The notes: a model not told the origin generated them from the sequence alone. DNA of 64,000 nt from Burkholderiales bacterium (GCA_026954015.1 JAIXLP010000051.1:27140-91139); one strand, 5' to 3'; positions 34,558-42,990 are shown, counted from the first letter of the stretch. Program-made: numbers and translations.

Positions 34558-35354
34558 GCCGCCCGCTGGAAGACCTCCTGTTCGGCACGCCCAGCCCCCG
34601 GGCGCAGGCCATCACAAGAATGGCCAGCGCAGTGGCGGCGGCAGCGCTGCTCGCGCTGGTGGCGGGCATCGTGTCCCGGTTCCACACCGCGGGGCAGCTC
34701 GCCGCTCGATTCTGGGAATTCTTCGCCTGGCCGACGACCTGGGCCTTTCTGGGCCAGGGGCTGCTGGGCACGCTGGCGGCAGCGGCGATGGCCGCCGTCA
34801 TCGCGCTGACCCTGGGGCTGGTGCTGCTGCTGGGGCGCCTGGCGCCGCTGCGGCTGGTGCGCTGGCCCAGCATCGCGGCCATCGAGTTCTTGCGCGGCAC
34901 GCCGACGCTGCTGCTGATCTATGTGTGTTTCCTGGTGCTGCCGTCGGCTGGCGTCAAGCTGAGCACCTACTGGATGCTGACCCTGCCCATCAGCCTCTCC
35001 ACCGCCGCCGTGGTGGCCGAGGTCTACCGCGCGGGCGTGCTCGCCGTGCCGCGCGGCCAGACCGATGCCGCGCGCAGCCTGGGGCTGACCGAGGCCCAGG
35101 TGTTCTTCCTGGTCGTCTTCCCGCAGGCCCTGCGCTACATCGTCCCGGCACTGGTCGCGCAACTGGTCATCGTGGTCAAGGACACCACCTTCGGCTACGT
35201 CGTCACCTACGGCGAGCTGATGCAGAACGCCAAGGTGCTGATCGCCAACTACCACGCGCTGGTGCCGGTGTACCTGGTGGTGGCGGTGCTGTACTGCCTG
35301 GTGAACTACGCGATATCGGGGGCGAGCCAGCGGCTCGGCAAGCCGATGCATTGA
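34554..35354 (+). CDS. amino-acid ABC transporter permease (second)
   Basis: 266 residues. An N-terminal extension with one helix precedes the five-helix core. IEFLRGTPTLLLIYVCF and RGQTDAARSLGLTEAQVFF (EAA loop) match GltK-like permeases. The start overlaps the first permease. The operon ends here: the next 35 kb-region genes are on the other strand and no ATP-binding subunit is encoded nearby, so the complex must borrow one. Confidence 0.88.
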   Translation: MSRPLEDLLFGTPSPRAQAITRMASAVAAAALLALVAGIVSRFHTAGQLAARFWEFFAWPTTWAFLGQGLLGTLAAAAMAAVIALTLGLVLLLGRLAPLRLVRWPSIAAIEFLRGTPTLLLIYVCFLVLPSAGVKLSTYWMLTLPISLSTAAVVAEVYRAGVLAVPRGQTDAARSLGLTEAQVFFLVVFPQALRYIVPALVAQLVIVVKDTTFGYVVTYGELMQNAKVLIANYHALVPVYLVVAVLYCLVNYAISGASQRLGKPMH

Positions 35355-35363
35355 CACTTGCCC

Positions 35364-35376
35364 AGCTGCCAGCGCT
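35364..35376 (-). repeat. half copy of the palindromic repeat, copy H
   Basis: Exact 13-mer AGCTGCCAGCGCT, one arm of the repeat, between the permease stop and the truncated SprT-like gene. It marks the boundary between the ABC transporter and the accessory block. Confidence 0.5.
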
Positions 35377-35381
35377 ATCTC

Positions 35382-35552
35382 TCACCGTTTCTGCAATGGC
35401 AGTGTGAAGCGCTCCTTGTGGTGGCAGCCGAACTCGCACGAGGACGAGCGCAGCGTGATCAGGCAAGGTGGCAGCTCCCCGGCAAAGAGCGTGGTGTTGA
35501 AGTGCTCGAACGCTCGCTGCAGACAGGTGTAGAACGCCACGGTAGGGGTCAT
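35382..35552 (-). pseudogene. truncated SprT-like metallopeptidase gene
   Basis: 56 codons from an ATG that overlaps the stop of the VIT/vWA gene (ATGA). The protein reads TPTVAFYTCLQRAFEHFN, then TLFAGELPPCLITLRSSS and HHKERF, which matches the N-terminus of SprT-like zinc peptidases common on integrative elements of beta-proteobacteria. It then stops after a few unrelated residues, before the HExxH zinc motif that should follow. No continuation was seen before the transporter gene. The break coincides with a half repeat, so a deletion there is likely. The residual peptide is probably inactive. Confidence 0.65.
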
Positions 35553-37975
35553 GAGGGCTCCTTGAGCCCGGCATCACCCTGAGGCGTCCCTGAACCCTTT
35601 GCATCCAGCGAGAGGACGGCATCGGGCCACCGCTGCGCGGTCATGTCCTGAAGCTCCGCAGCCATCGCGTCCACCAAAGCCATGTCGATGCCAGCCGCGG
35701 TCTTGCGCAGGCGCTGAATCGTCGTTTGCAAGGCGGCACGCAGGCCCCGGATCGGAGACACGCGGTGAGCGTGCCAGGCCATCAGGCGCACGAAGGCGGC
35801 GACCACCGCTTCTTCGGAATGTTGCGTGCCACCAGACACCGCAACACGCCATTGCAGCCAATCGATCACCCAGGCGCCCAGCCCCATGGCACGCAGGCCT
35901 TCGTAGGTGGTCGGCCACGCGTCCTCGGGAGTCTGGTGCAGCCACTCGGCCACGCCCAGCGGAGTCAGGCCCGCGTAGTGCTCGGTATCAGCCCACAGCT
36001 GCGGATCATCGTGATCGATGGCTGCAGCCTGCTGACCCTTGCGCAGGAATGCGGGGATCGAGAGGTCATCCTTACCGATATCGGTGACCGCCGAGCGCAG
36101 GGTCGCGCGGGTGCGTTTCGTGCGCCAGACACTGGGTGCCTCCACGAAGGAATGCAGAGCCGGTGCGTCGATTTCGAACGAGCTGCCGAGGCTTCCCATC
36201 CCGCCCCAGCCAGCGGGCACCATCGGCGCGATCGTATGAAGCTCGGGCATGTCGCCGGCCCGCTCACCGTCGGCCCGCTCGTGCACCAGCAGGAAATTGG
36301 TTTGTGGCGTGACCAGTTGATAGTTCAGCGCCAGGCGCACAGCAGACTCCCCGGGCGTGCCCGGTTGCCGCAGGTGCGCTGCCGCGGCCATGCGCGCCAG
36401 CGCATCGCTCTGGCCCAGTTCCCGGGTCAGGCAGATGCTGGCGATGTCCTGCTCGTGCGCTGTCGCAGTGCTCTTGCCCACCAGCCGCACCTCGCCCTCT
36501 GCCGCCTCGGGCAGCAGTGCAAAGACATGGACCGTATCCCCGTCAAAGACCGAAGCGGGCAGGTTCGACACCCAGCGTGGCGAAACCCCTTCGGGCCACT
36601 GCAGGCGCAGGTCCGCCAGCCGAGGCGAGCGCAGGCGGGCAAACATGCGCAGCACCGCAGGCTCCACATCTTCGCCGGGAGCCACGAAGTCACAGGCTCC
36701 GCCCGTGGCATCGGCCAGGCGCCGCAGATGGGCCTCGGCCGGGCTGCTGCCGATACCGACGATGAACAGGCGGTGAGCCGATTGCTGCGCGCTCTCGAGG
36801 GTGCGGTCTATGGCCTCGATTTCTCCGTCGGTAACCAGCAGTACGTCGCTGGTGCCGTGGTCAGGGTCACGACCACTCTGCCCCAGGGCAAAGGTGGAAT
36901 CCAGTGCCCCCTGCATCTCGGTGCCACCCAGGTTGGCTTCAAGCTCGCCCACCCAGCGCAGCGCGGCCAGGCGTGTGGCCTCGGTCACCTTCCACAGGCT
37001 GCGCGAGCGGTGCTCCACCGCAGTGCCAAAGCGCGAAAGCGCAAACCGGTCTTCCGCACCAAACTGTCCAATGATGGCGTGCAACGCCCGCCGGGCCGCC
37101 TGCATGCTGTCACCCGCCATCGAGCCGGAGCAGTCCACCAGAATCTTGACGGTCATGGGGCTGGTCTCCTGCACCGGTATCCGCGGACAGAACCCTGCCA
37201 GGACCGCCACCTGCTGCGGGTGCATGGCGTCCAGCGCGGCTGATGCGATTGCGTCCTGCGCAAGCTGGTCGATGACCAGCACGAAATCCCGGTCCAGCAC
37301 CGCATGGCGCGCCAGGGAGATGCTGAGGACACCACCCTGCTCGGACGCTTCATGCGTGAAGGCCACGGGGTGGCTCGGCGAAGCCACACGCGCCTGCGCC
37401 AGCGGCCCGTGCAGACGCAGCGTGAGGTCGAACGGGTACTCGACCGTGCTGCTGTGCCGTGGCGTCTGGTGCGGCTGCAGGCCGCCGTCGCGCTGTGCAT
37501 CACCGTAGCGCGGGGCGATGACGGTGGGGATCAAGAGGCGCAGGCCGCGCTGGGCAAACGCCAGCGTCTGGGCATAGCGCAGCGTGATGCTGCAGTGCTC
37601 GCCGGCGGCCAGGTTGCCCAGGTTCAGGCTATGGCTGTGGTCGAGGTTCTGCTCGAGCATGATGGCGGCATGGCCGTCGCTCAAGGCCTCTTCGTAGCGC
37701 TGCTCGGCTTGCTTCTTCTCGACGACCACGCCCTTCAGGTGCCGCTCGCCCAGGAGCACATCCACCCCCAGCAGTACGGCGCCCCAGGGCAGCGGGAAGC
37801 GGTAGACGACCTCGATGGGGCGCTTGCCCGGATTGACAAAGTCCTGCTTGACCTGCGCTTCGAACAACAGGCCCCGCAACTCACCCGTGAGCGTGATGCC
37901 TTGCAGCGCTACATCCTTGCCATCGCGCGTTTGCAGCCGCGCTCCTTCTTGTCGTTCCATGGTGTTGCCTTTCAT
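35549..37975 (-). CDS. VIT and von Willebrand factor A domain protein
   Basis: 808 residues. The VIT domain (about 12-150) contains VEKKQAEQRYEEALSDG and the phrase GNLAAGEHCSITLRYAQTL. The vWA domain (about 275-450) has a full MIDAS: D281-S283-S285 in DCSGS, T352 and D383 (VTDGE). The C-terminal 350 residues have no domain I can name. There is no signal peptide or membrane helix, so it is probably cytoplasmic. The ATG at 37975 overlaps the MerR stop and its own stop overlaps the SprT-like start, so the three are translationally coupled. Function unknown; vWA/VIT proteins act as metal-dependent protein-binding scaffolds. Confidence 0.85.
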   Translation of the reverse strand: MKGNTMERQEGARLQTRDGKDVALQGITLTGELRGLLFEAQVKQDFVNPGKRPIEVVYRFPLPWGAVLLGVDVLLGERHLKGVVVEKKQAEQRYEEALSDGHAAIMLEQNLDHSHSLNLGNLAAGEHCSITLRYAQTLAFAQRGLRLLIPTVIAPRYGDAQRDGGLQPHQTPRHSSTVEYPFDLTLRLHGPLAQARVASPSHPVAFTHEASEQGGVLSISLARHAVLDRDFVLVIDQLAQDAIASAALDAMHPQQVAVLAGFCPRIPVQETSPMTVKILVDCSGSMAGDSMQAARRALHAIIGQFGAEDRFALSRFGTAVEHRSRSLWKVTEATRLAALRWVGELEANLGGTEMQGALDSTFALGQSGRDPDHGTSDVLLVTDGEIEAIDRTLESAQQSAHRLFIVGIGSSPAEAHLRRLADATGGACDFVAPGEDVEPAVLRMFARLRSPRLADLRLQWPEGVSPRWVSNLPASVFDGDTVHVFALLPEAAEGEVRLVGKSTATAHEQDIASICLTRELGQSDALARMAAAAHLRQPGTPGESAVRLALNYQLVTPQTNFLLVHERADGERAGDMPELHTIAPMVPAGWGGMGSLGSSFEIDAPALHSFVEAPSVWRTKRTRATLRSAVTDIGKDDLSIPAFLRKGQQAAAIDHDDPQLWADTEHYAGLTPLGVAEWLHQTPEDAWPTTYEGLRAMGLGAWVIDWLQWRVAVSGGTQHSEEAVVAAFVRLMAWHAHRVSPIRGLRAALQTTIQRLRKTAAGIDMALVDAMAAELQDMTAQRWPDAVLSLDAKGSGTPQGDAGLKEPS

Positions 37976-38424
37976 CGGGGTTGGTCTTGAGGTTTGTCTG
38001 TCTGTGGGGATGCCTCGCAGATGCGGGCGTAGGCGGCCATCACGCTGCGTGTGAACTGGCGCACCTGTTCGGGCGAGAGTCGGGCGCGGTGCGGCTCGAT
38101 CACGATCTCCACGCCGTCGGCCACGATGAGGTGGCTGCGCACCTGCACCGTGCCTATGGCCTGCGTGCGGGGTGCGACCGGAGGGGACTCGCCGCGCAGC
38201 AGCTCGCGAATGCGCTCCAGCGACACGCCGGCGGCAGTCCACTTCTTGATGAGCAGCAGCTGCTCCAGGTGCGTGCTGCCATAGCGGGCCGCGCGGGTCT
38301 CGCCCACGGGGCGATCCACCAGACCGATCTGCACGTAGTAGCGCACCGTGCGTGTGGGCAGGTCGGCCAGCACGCACAGCTCGGACAGGGGGTAGCTTGG
38401 CGAGGGGGGAGTGGAAGAAGACAT
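37972..38424 (-). CDS. MerR-family transcriptional regulator
   Basis: 150 residues. The N-terminal HTH reads LSELCVLADLPTRTVRYYVQIGLVDRP (positions 13-39), followed by ARYGSTHLEQLLLIKKWTAAGVSLERIRELL. The C-terminal part (about 80-150) has no Cys pair, so metal sensing by thiols is unlikely; it is predicted to bind another signal or the neighbouring vWA protein. It heads the merR-VIT/vWA-SprT' unit and has an AT-rich dyad 11 bp upstream, so it probably controls itself. Confidence 0.88.
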   Translation of the reverse strand: MSSSTPPSPSYPLSELCVLADLPTRTVRYYVQIGLVDRPVGETRAARYGSTHLEQLLLIKKWTAAGVSLERIRELLRGESPPVAPRTQAIGTVQVRSHLIVADGVEIVIEPHRARLSPEQVRQFTRSVMAAYARICEASPQTDKPQDQPR

Positions 38425-38434
38425 GATCCAATTA

Positions 38435-38465
38435 AATCACTATTACTGTTTCAATATAAGTGGTT
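38435..38465. promoter_or_regulatory. promoter/operator region of the merR-VIT/vWA unit
   Basis: An imperfect dyad AATCACT-N17-AGTGGTT sits in a strikingly AT-rich stretch just before the MerR start. Long-spaced dyads overlapping the promoter are normal for MerR operators. A leftward promoter with TTTAAC and TAATAG 17 bp apart is possible within it. Confidence 0.5.
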
Positions 38466-38618
38466 AAATAATATCAAACCGACACGTTCTCTTGGCCGGG
38501 ACCGCCGCGGGTCAGAAGGCTGTGCTTGCCCCCAGCGTGAAGGAGGGGCAGCGCCAGGGCCGCCCCCTCGGTAAACGACCTGGCTGCAAGATATCGGCCC
38601 CATACTGGCGCGCTGGCT

Positions 38619-39728
38619 TCAGCCTGCCCGCTCGTAGGCCTGGTCGATGAAGGCCAGCGTCTGCGCGCTGATCGCTTCGACGTTTGCCACGTCGGTGGCG
38701 GCGGTGCGTTTGCCCTCCATCGCCGCCAGATTGGCCTTCACCACGTCGGCTACGGGCCCGAACTGCAGGAACAGCCGCGTCGTCTTGCCCGCATCCCAAA
38801 GCTCAAGGGATGGCACCTGGAGCTCGAAACCACAGGGCAGTACCGCAGGACGCCATTCGAACTGCTGCGGAGCATGGCTGGCCAACCGTATCGGACCGTC
38901 CTCGGACGCCAGGCGCGCCAGGAAGTCGGTCAGCGCGGCGAACGGCAGCGTGATGAACAGGTAATAGGTTTCTCGCCGCAAGGTCCATGCAGCCGATCCG
39001 TCTGCAGCCGCTTCGCGCACGGGCTGCCCCTGCGGTGGCAGCCCGGTCTCGGCCGCCGATTGAATGAACACGAGCCAGCCCTGGGAAGTCCAATCCGGAG
39101 CCTTGCCCTCGACGTAGTTGATGGCCTGGAAGATCTTCCTGGCCTCGACGCCGAGGGGATAGCACAGTCCGGCGCTTTCGGCCAGGCGGGCGATGCGCTC
39201 CCCGGTAGCGCGCAGATCCTTGACCGCGACCGGAAAAACGATGGTGTGCAGCGCTCCGTCGGGAATCCCGCACAAGGTGTAGCCCCCTTTGGGCTTCGGC
39301 ACCACGGTGAGCTGGTAGGTGGACTCCAGGCGTGTTTTCATGCCCTCATGCCACGCCGGGGGGAACTTTGCGTACAGGGTGGCGACGGCCCGCTCCAGCG
39401 GGATTTGCGCCGAGTAGTAGCCGATGCCCCCGTCTATTCCACACCACGTCTGGCGGATCTCCCACTGGTCAACTTCGGCCTCGTAGGTGACATCAACGTG
39501 CGTGTCCGGCTCCGTTCCCTGCCACCGGGCCGACCAGCCTTCCTCGGACTGGGTGAAGCTGACCGCATCCAGTGGACCGAGCATCAGGTACGGCGGAAGG
39601 TCGTCGGCCGAGCGCACCGCGGATGGCGTCCAGTTCTTGAGCGTGAATGGGCGGCGCACCGGAACATGGAGCGAGAGCGCGATGGAGTACGGCAGTGCGG
39701 ACAGGCGTTCGGCAAGGGTTGCGGTCAT
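38619..39728 (-). CDS. protein of unknown function, 369 residues
   Basis: Not recognised. The product is soluble, with no signal peptide or membrane helix. It is rich in Trp, Tyr and Phe and looks alpha/beta: WSARWQGTEPDTHVDVTYEAEV near 63, TWCGIDGGIGYYSAQIPLERAV near 94 (each quoted in part) and TLCGIPDGALHTIVFPVAVK near 150. An AGGAG ribosome site precedes the ATG by 8 bases. It follows the 123-residue gene by 18 bp, so the two are one transcript. A 187-bp spacer separates it from the MerR unit on the same strand. Confidence 0.65.
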   Translation of the reverse strand: MTATLAERLSALPYSIALSLHVPVRRPFTLKNWTPSAVRSADDLPPYLMLGPLDAVSFTQSEEGWSARWQGTEPDTHVDVTYEAEVDQWEIRQTWCGIDGGIGYYSAQIPLERAVATLYAKFPPAWHEGMKTRLESTYQLTVVPKPKGGYTLCGIPDGALHTIVFPVAVKDLRATGERIARLAESAGLCYPLGVEARKIFQAINYVEGKAPDWTSQGWLVFIQSAAETGLPPQGQPVREAAADGSAAWTLRRETYYLFITLPFAALTDFLARLASEDGPIRLASHAPQQFEWRPAVLPCGFELQVPSLELWDAGKTTRLFLQFGPVADVVKANLAAMEGKRTAATDVANVEAISAQTLAFIDQAYERAG

Positions 39729-39746
39729 GGTTGGTTCTCCTGCAAG

Positions 39747-40118
39747 TCAATGGGTGTGGTGCGGAAGGCGGTCGCCTTCGGTGCTGCGGGCGGGCGCCCC
39801 TGCGGGGGCAGGACCAGCGTCCAGCCAGGTGAAGCTGCTGCGACTGGAGGCGGCGACCTGCACGCGCCCGTCCCTCACCTGCACGTTGACTACGCGGTAG
39901 CCCTCCGGCAGGGCGAGGGCTCGGACCTGCTCGCGCAGCAGCGTTGCATGCTGCTGGCGCTGGCGGTGCTGGAGCAGCTCGCACTGGACCTGGCGCACCA
40001 GGTCGATGCGCTGCTTGCGCTGCAGGCTGGGATCATTGAGCAGGCGCAGGGCCTTGCGGGCCAGGGCCTGTTCAACGGGGTCTTGGGATTGCGCCTCGAT
40101 GAAAGTGGTTTTGGACAT
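39747..40118 (-). CDS. small protein of unknown function, 123 residues
   Basis: Not recognised. The first 65 residues are a charged helical region (DPVEQALARKALRLLNDPSL, then Arg/Gln-rich), the middle a short beta-like segment (GYRVVNVQVRDGRVQVAAS), and the last 30 residues look disordered with a His-rich end. CAGGAG lies 6 bases before the ATG at 40118. It is first in a two-gene unit with the 369-residue protein. The helical start could bind DNA or RNA, but nothing proves it. Confidence 0.6.
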   Translation of the reverse strand: MSKTTFIEAQSQDPVEQALARKALRLLNDPSLQRKQRIDLVRQVQCELLQHRQRQQHATLLREQVRALALPEGYRVVNVQVRDGRVQVAASSRSSFTWLDAGPAPAGAPARSTEGDRLPHHTH

Positions 40119-40403
40119 GGTGTGCTCCTGTTGCGTGATGGGCAACACCGCGCGCCAGGGTGCGGCAGGAGACAGCAGTCCCCCGCCGCGCCGCCTGGGT
40201 GATGCAAGTCCTGTCGTTGCCCCGACCTCGCAAGATCACGGGCGCAGCAAGGCGCATCACCGCGGGCGCGGTGTCAGTTCAGTCTTCAAACGGGAGGGGG
40301 TGTCAGCGGCGCATGCGCTGCAGGATGGTCTGGCTCATGGTCTGGCTCTCCGAGTCAAAGTCGTTTCCGAAAATGGCCCCGGGTTGCCCGCAGAGCCGCC
40401 GCT

Positions 40404-40568
40404 TTAGCCCGCATTTGTGAGTCGCCCGGCAAGATGTCGATCAAATCCGGCGACGAGGGCCCAGCCCTCGGCAAGAACAAAAAACCCGCGTTGATCCTTG
40501 AGAGAAAACGGCTTGCGGCTGCGTGCAGCTGCCAAGGGGCTTTCCATCAACGCCAAAGCGGGTTGCAT
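40404..40568 (-). pseudogene. possible remnant of a tyrosine integrase arm-binding domain
   Basis: 54 codons beginning MQPALALMESPLAAARSRKP and continuing FSLKDQRGFFVLAEG. The spacing AAxxRxKPFxLxDxxGFFxL resembles the N-terminal arm-type DNA-binding domain of P4-family integrases (AAKPRxKPYKLxDGGGLYLL), though the GGG is not kept. The gene stops at the point where the catalytic domain should be approached. Its position 300 bp from a tRNA 3' end fits. The resemblance is weak and could be chance. Confidence 0.2.
40483..40564 (-). terminator. long-range inverted repeat with T run, possible leftward terminator
   Basis: AACCCGCGTTGAT (40483-40495) pairs with ATCAACGC...GCGGGTT (40546-40564, with a 6-base bulge). 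Read leftward it ends in GGGTTTTTTG. It could terminate transcripts from the tRNA-Ile side. The large loop of about 50 nt makes this uncertain. Confidence 0.35.
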
Positions 40569-40874
40569 CGCTTTAGCAGGTTTTGTAACGCGCCCTGCAA
40601 GTGAATGAATAAATCGGCGCGAGCGGCAACTGTATGGCAGCAGCCTGGACGCGTCAAGGCGCCATAGTCCGAAAGTACCAGTTGCACGGGCGGTTCAGTG
40701 GCCTGGAATTGGTAGGGGCCACGTTCGGCGGTGCTTGCCATCGCTTTTGCTCCAGAAAGCAACGTATAGCGACACCGCAGCGGGGAGCGCGTGGCAAGTG
40801 CTGCAGAAATGCAGCAAGACGCCCCCGAAAGCACCAAGCCGACCTTGTGGGATCGACCAAGTCGTTGATTTGAT

Positions 40875-40951
40875 TGGTGGGCCGTGTTGGACTTGAACCA
40901 ACGACCAAGGGATTATGAGTCCCCTGCTCTGACCAACTGAGCTAACGGCCC
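40875..40951 (-). tRNA. tRNA-Ile(CAU), lysidine type
   Basis: 77 nt with encoded CCA. It folds as a full cloverleaf: acceptor GGGCCGT/ACGGCCC, D arm AGCTCAGTTGGTCAGAGC, anticodon loop CTCATAA, T arm GGTTCAAGTCC. The anticodon is CAU. The C4-G69 and C5-G68 pairs in the acceptor, and overall likeness to E. coli ileX, favour tRNA-Ile2 (modified by TilS to read AUA) over elongator tRNA-Met. Its 3' end faces the accessory block. Confidence 0.85.
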
Positions 40952-41002
40952 GCACGTGCGCCCGCGCGGCATGCGGACAGCGGCGCATTGTAGGTGCAGG
41001 GG

Positions 41003-42007
41003 TCAGGCCCGGTGGCTCAGTGCGTTCGACACCAGCTTGGACGTGATGTCCACGATCTGGATCATGCGGTCGTAGGGCATGCGCGTGGGGCCGATCACGC
41101 CGAGCGTGCCGACGACCTGACCGTCCACCTCGTAAGGCGCGCTGACCACGGAAAGCTCCTCGAACGGCACGACGTGGCTTTCGCCGCCGATGAAGATGCG
41201 CACGCCTTCGGCGCGGCTTGAAATATCCAGCAGGCGCAGGATTTGCGTTTTCTGCTCGAACAGCGCGAACGCGCGGCGCAGGTTGTCCATGTCGTTGGAA
41301 AAATCGCTCAGCGCGAGCAGGTTGCGCTCGCCCGAAATGACGACCTCGCCCTGCGACGCACTCATGGCCTCGCTGCTCGCGCTCACCGCGGCCTGCATGA
41401 GCTGGGCGATTTCGCCGCGCAGCGTGTCCACCTCGGTCTTCAGCCGCTCGCGCACCTGCTCGATCGCCAGCCCGCTGTAATGGGCGTTGAGGAAATTGGC
41501 CGCCTCCACGAGCTGTGACTGGGCGTAATCCGACTCGGTGAAGATGACGCGGTTCTGCACGTCGCCGTCGGGCGAGACGATGATGACCAGCACGCGCCGC
41601 TCCGACAGGCGCAGGAATTCGATGTGGCGAAACACCGATGCGCGCCGCGGCGCCATCACCACGCCGACGAACTGCGACAGGCTCGAGAGCATCTGCGCCG
41701 CGTGCGCAATCACCTTCTGCGGCTGCTCGGGCTCGATCCTGAGCTGCGGCAGCTTCTCCTGCTGCACCGTGAGCATGGTGTCCACGAAGAGCCTGTAGCC
41801 TTTGGCGGTCGGCACGCGGCCAGCGGAGGTGTGGGGGCTGGCGATCAGGCCCAGATCCTCCAGATCGGACATGACGTTACGCACCGTCGCGGGCGAGAGT
41901 TCCAGCCCCGACGAGCGCGAAAGCGTGCGCGAGCCCACGGGCTGCCCGTCGGCGATATAGCGCTCCACCAGCGCCTTGAGCAACAATTTCGCGCGCTCGT
42001 CCAGCAT
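41003..42007 (-). CDS. hrcA: heat-inducible transcription repressor HrcA
   Basis: 334 residues. The N-terminal winged helix has [31 protein letters not shown] (split across about 38-68), the HrcA hallmark. It is followed by [10 protein letters not shown] and a C-terminal effector domain ending near [16 protein letters not shown]. HrcA represses chaperone operons through CIRCE operators and depends on GroEL. No CIRCE element or groEL/dnaK gene was noticed in this window. It is divergent from nadK over 84 bp and lies 51 bp upstream of tRNA-Ile. Confidence 0.95.
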   Translation of the reverse strand: MLDERAKLLLKALVERYIADGQPVGSRTLSRSSGLELSPATVRNVMSDLEDLGLIASPHTSAGRVPTAKGYRLFVDTMLTVQQEKLPQLRIEPEQPQKVIAHAAQMLSSLSQFVGVVMAPRRASVFRHIEFLRLSERRVLVIIVSPDGDVQNRVIFTESDYAQSQLVEAANFLNAHYSGLAIEQVRERLKTEVDTLRGEIAQLMQAAVSASSEAMSASQGEVVISGERNLLALSDFSNDMDNLRRAFALFEQKTQILRLLDISSRAEGVRIFIGGESHVVPFEELSVVSAPYEVDGQVVGTLGVIGPTRMPYDRMIQIVDITSKLVSNALSHRA

Positions 42008-42091
42008 CGGCCCATTCTAGCGAGGGCCTACGATTGCACGCACAGCGCCACCGGGGCCCCAAAACGCGCTCCTTGATGATGTAATCACGCC

Positions 42092-42988
42092 ATGCAGCCC
42101 ATCTTTCGCAGCATCGCCGTCATCGGGAAATACCAGACATCGCGCCATCGCAGCGCCCCCGATACGCTGTGCCAGGCGATCCGCACGATCGCCGCATTCG
42201 TGCACGCGCAGGGCTGCGACCTGACCATCGAAGCGGAGACTGCGGCAAACACCAGGCTCAGCGACTACCCGGCGCGCGATCTCGACGACATCGGCCGGAA
42301 CTGCGACCTGGGGCTGGTGGTCGGCGGCGACGGCACGATGCTCAGCGTCGGGCGCAGGCTCGCGAGCCACGGCACCCCCCTGATCGGCATCAACAAGGGG
42401 CGACTGGGCTTCATCACCGACATTCCGCTAGAGTCCTACGAGGCGACGCTCGCGCCCATGCTGGCGGGCGAATACGAGGAGGACGTGCGCCCGCTGATGC
42501 ACGGGCGGGTACTGCGCGGGCGCGAATGCGTGTTCGAGGCGCTCGCGCTCAACGACGTGGTGGTCAATCGCGGCTCCACCTCGGGCATGGTGGAGCTGCG
42601 CATCGAAGTGGACGGCGGCTTCGTCGCGAACCAGCGCGCGGACGGCCTGATCGTCGCCTCACCCACGGGTTCGACCGCCTACGCGCTGTCCGCCGGCGGG
42701 CCGATGCTGCACCCATCGATTCCCGGGTGGGTGCTGGTGCCGATCGCACCACACACGCTCACGCACCGCCCCATCGTGCTCTCCGACGCTTCCAGCGTGG
42801 CCGTCGAGCTGGTCGCGGGACGCGACGCGAGCGCCAATTTCGACATGCAATCGCTCGCCTCGCTCAAGGTTGGCGACCGCGTCGTCGTGCACCGTTCACC
42901 GCACAGCGCGTGCTTCCTGCACCCACGGGGGTGGAGCTACTACTCCACGCTGCGCAACAAGCTGCGCTGGAACGAAGGGGGCTCGTAA
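42092..42988 (+). CDS. nadK: NAD kinase
   Basis: 298 residues. [14 protein letters not shown] is the GGDG motif (about 71-84), [12 protein letters not shown] follows, and [15 protein letters not shown] near 190-204 binds NAD. It phosphorylates NAD to NADP. The hrcA / nadK-recN arrangement is widely conserved in proteobacteria. Confidence 0.96.
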   Translation: MQPIFRSIAVIGKYQTSRHRSAPDTLCQAIRTIAAFVHAQGCDLTIEAETAANTRLSDYPARDLDDIGRNCDLGLVVGGDGTMLSVGRRLASHGTPLIGINKGRLGFITDIPLESYEATLAPMLAGEYEEDVRPLMHGRVLRGRECVFEALALNDVVVNRGSTSGMVELRIEVDGGFVANQRADGLIVASPTGSTAYALSAGGPMLHPSIPGWVLVPIAPHTLTHRPIVLSDASSVAVELVAGRDASANFDMQSLASLKVGDRVVVHRSPHSACFLHPRGWSYYSTLRNKLRWNEGGS

Positions 42989-42990
42989 CC

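Larger units (their letters stand above)
40119..40874. other. 756-bp stretch without a convincing gene, next to tRNA-Ile
   Basis: No standard gene is visible. On the minus strand a 96-codon frame (40547-40837) and a 54-codon frame (40404-40568) are open but resemble no family with certainty. A tiny frame (40303-40338, 11 codons) has GGAGAG upstream and could be a leader peptide. Inverted repeats are at 40454-40470 (CGAGGGC/GCCCTCG) and 40483-40564. The composition is lower in GC than the core genes. It may be the decayed end of an element that entered at the tRNA. Confidence 0.5.

Noticed and set aside
35203..35622. 139-codon minus-strand frame over the SprT-like remnant
   Set aside because: Wrong frame: the SprT-like match is in another frame with a coupled start. 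This one extends into the permease gene.
40303..40338. 11-codon frame with GGAGAG upstream, before the 123-residue gene
   Set aside because: Possible leader peptide, but nothing beyond spacing supports it.
40547..40837. 96-codon minus-strand frame next to tRNA-Ile
   Set aside because: Cys/Arg/Leu-rich, no ribosome site or motif, and it ends inside an inverted repeat. Not called as a gene.
40875..40951. Elongator tRNA-Met reading of the CAU tRNA
   Set aside because: C4-G69 and C5-G68 and the similarity to ileX favour tRNA-Ile2. A lysidine-modification test would settle it.
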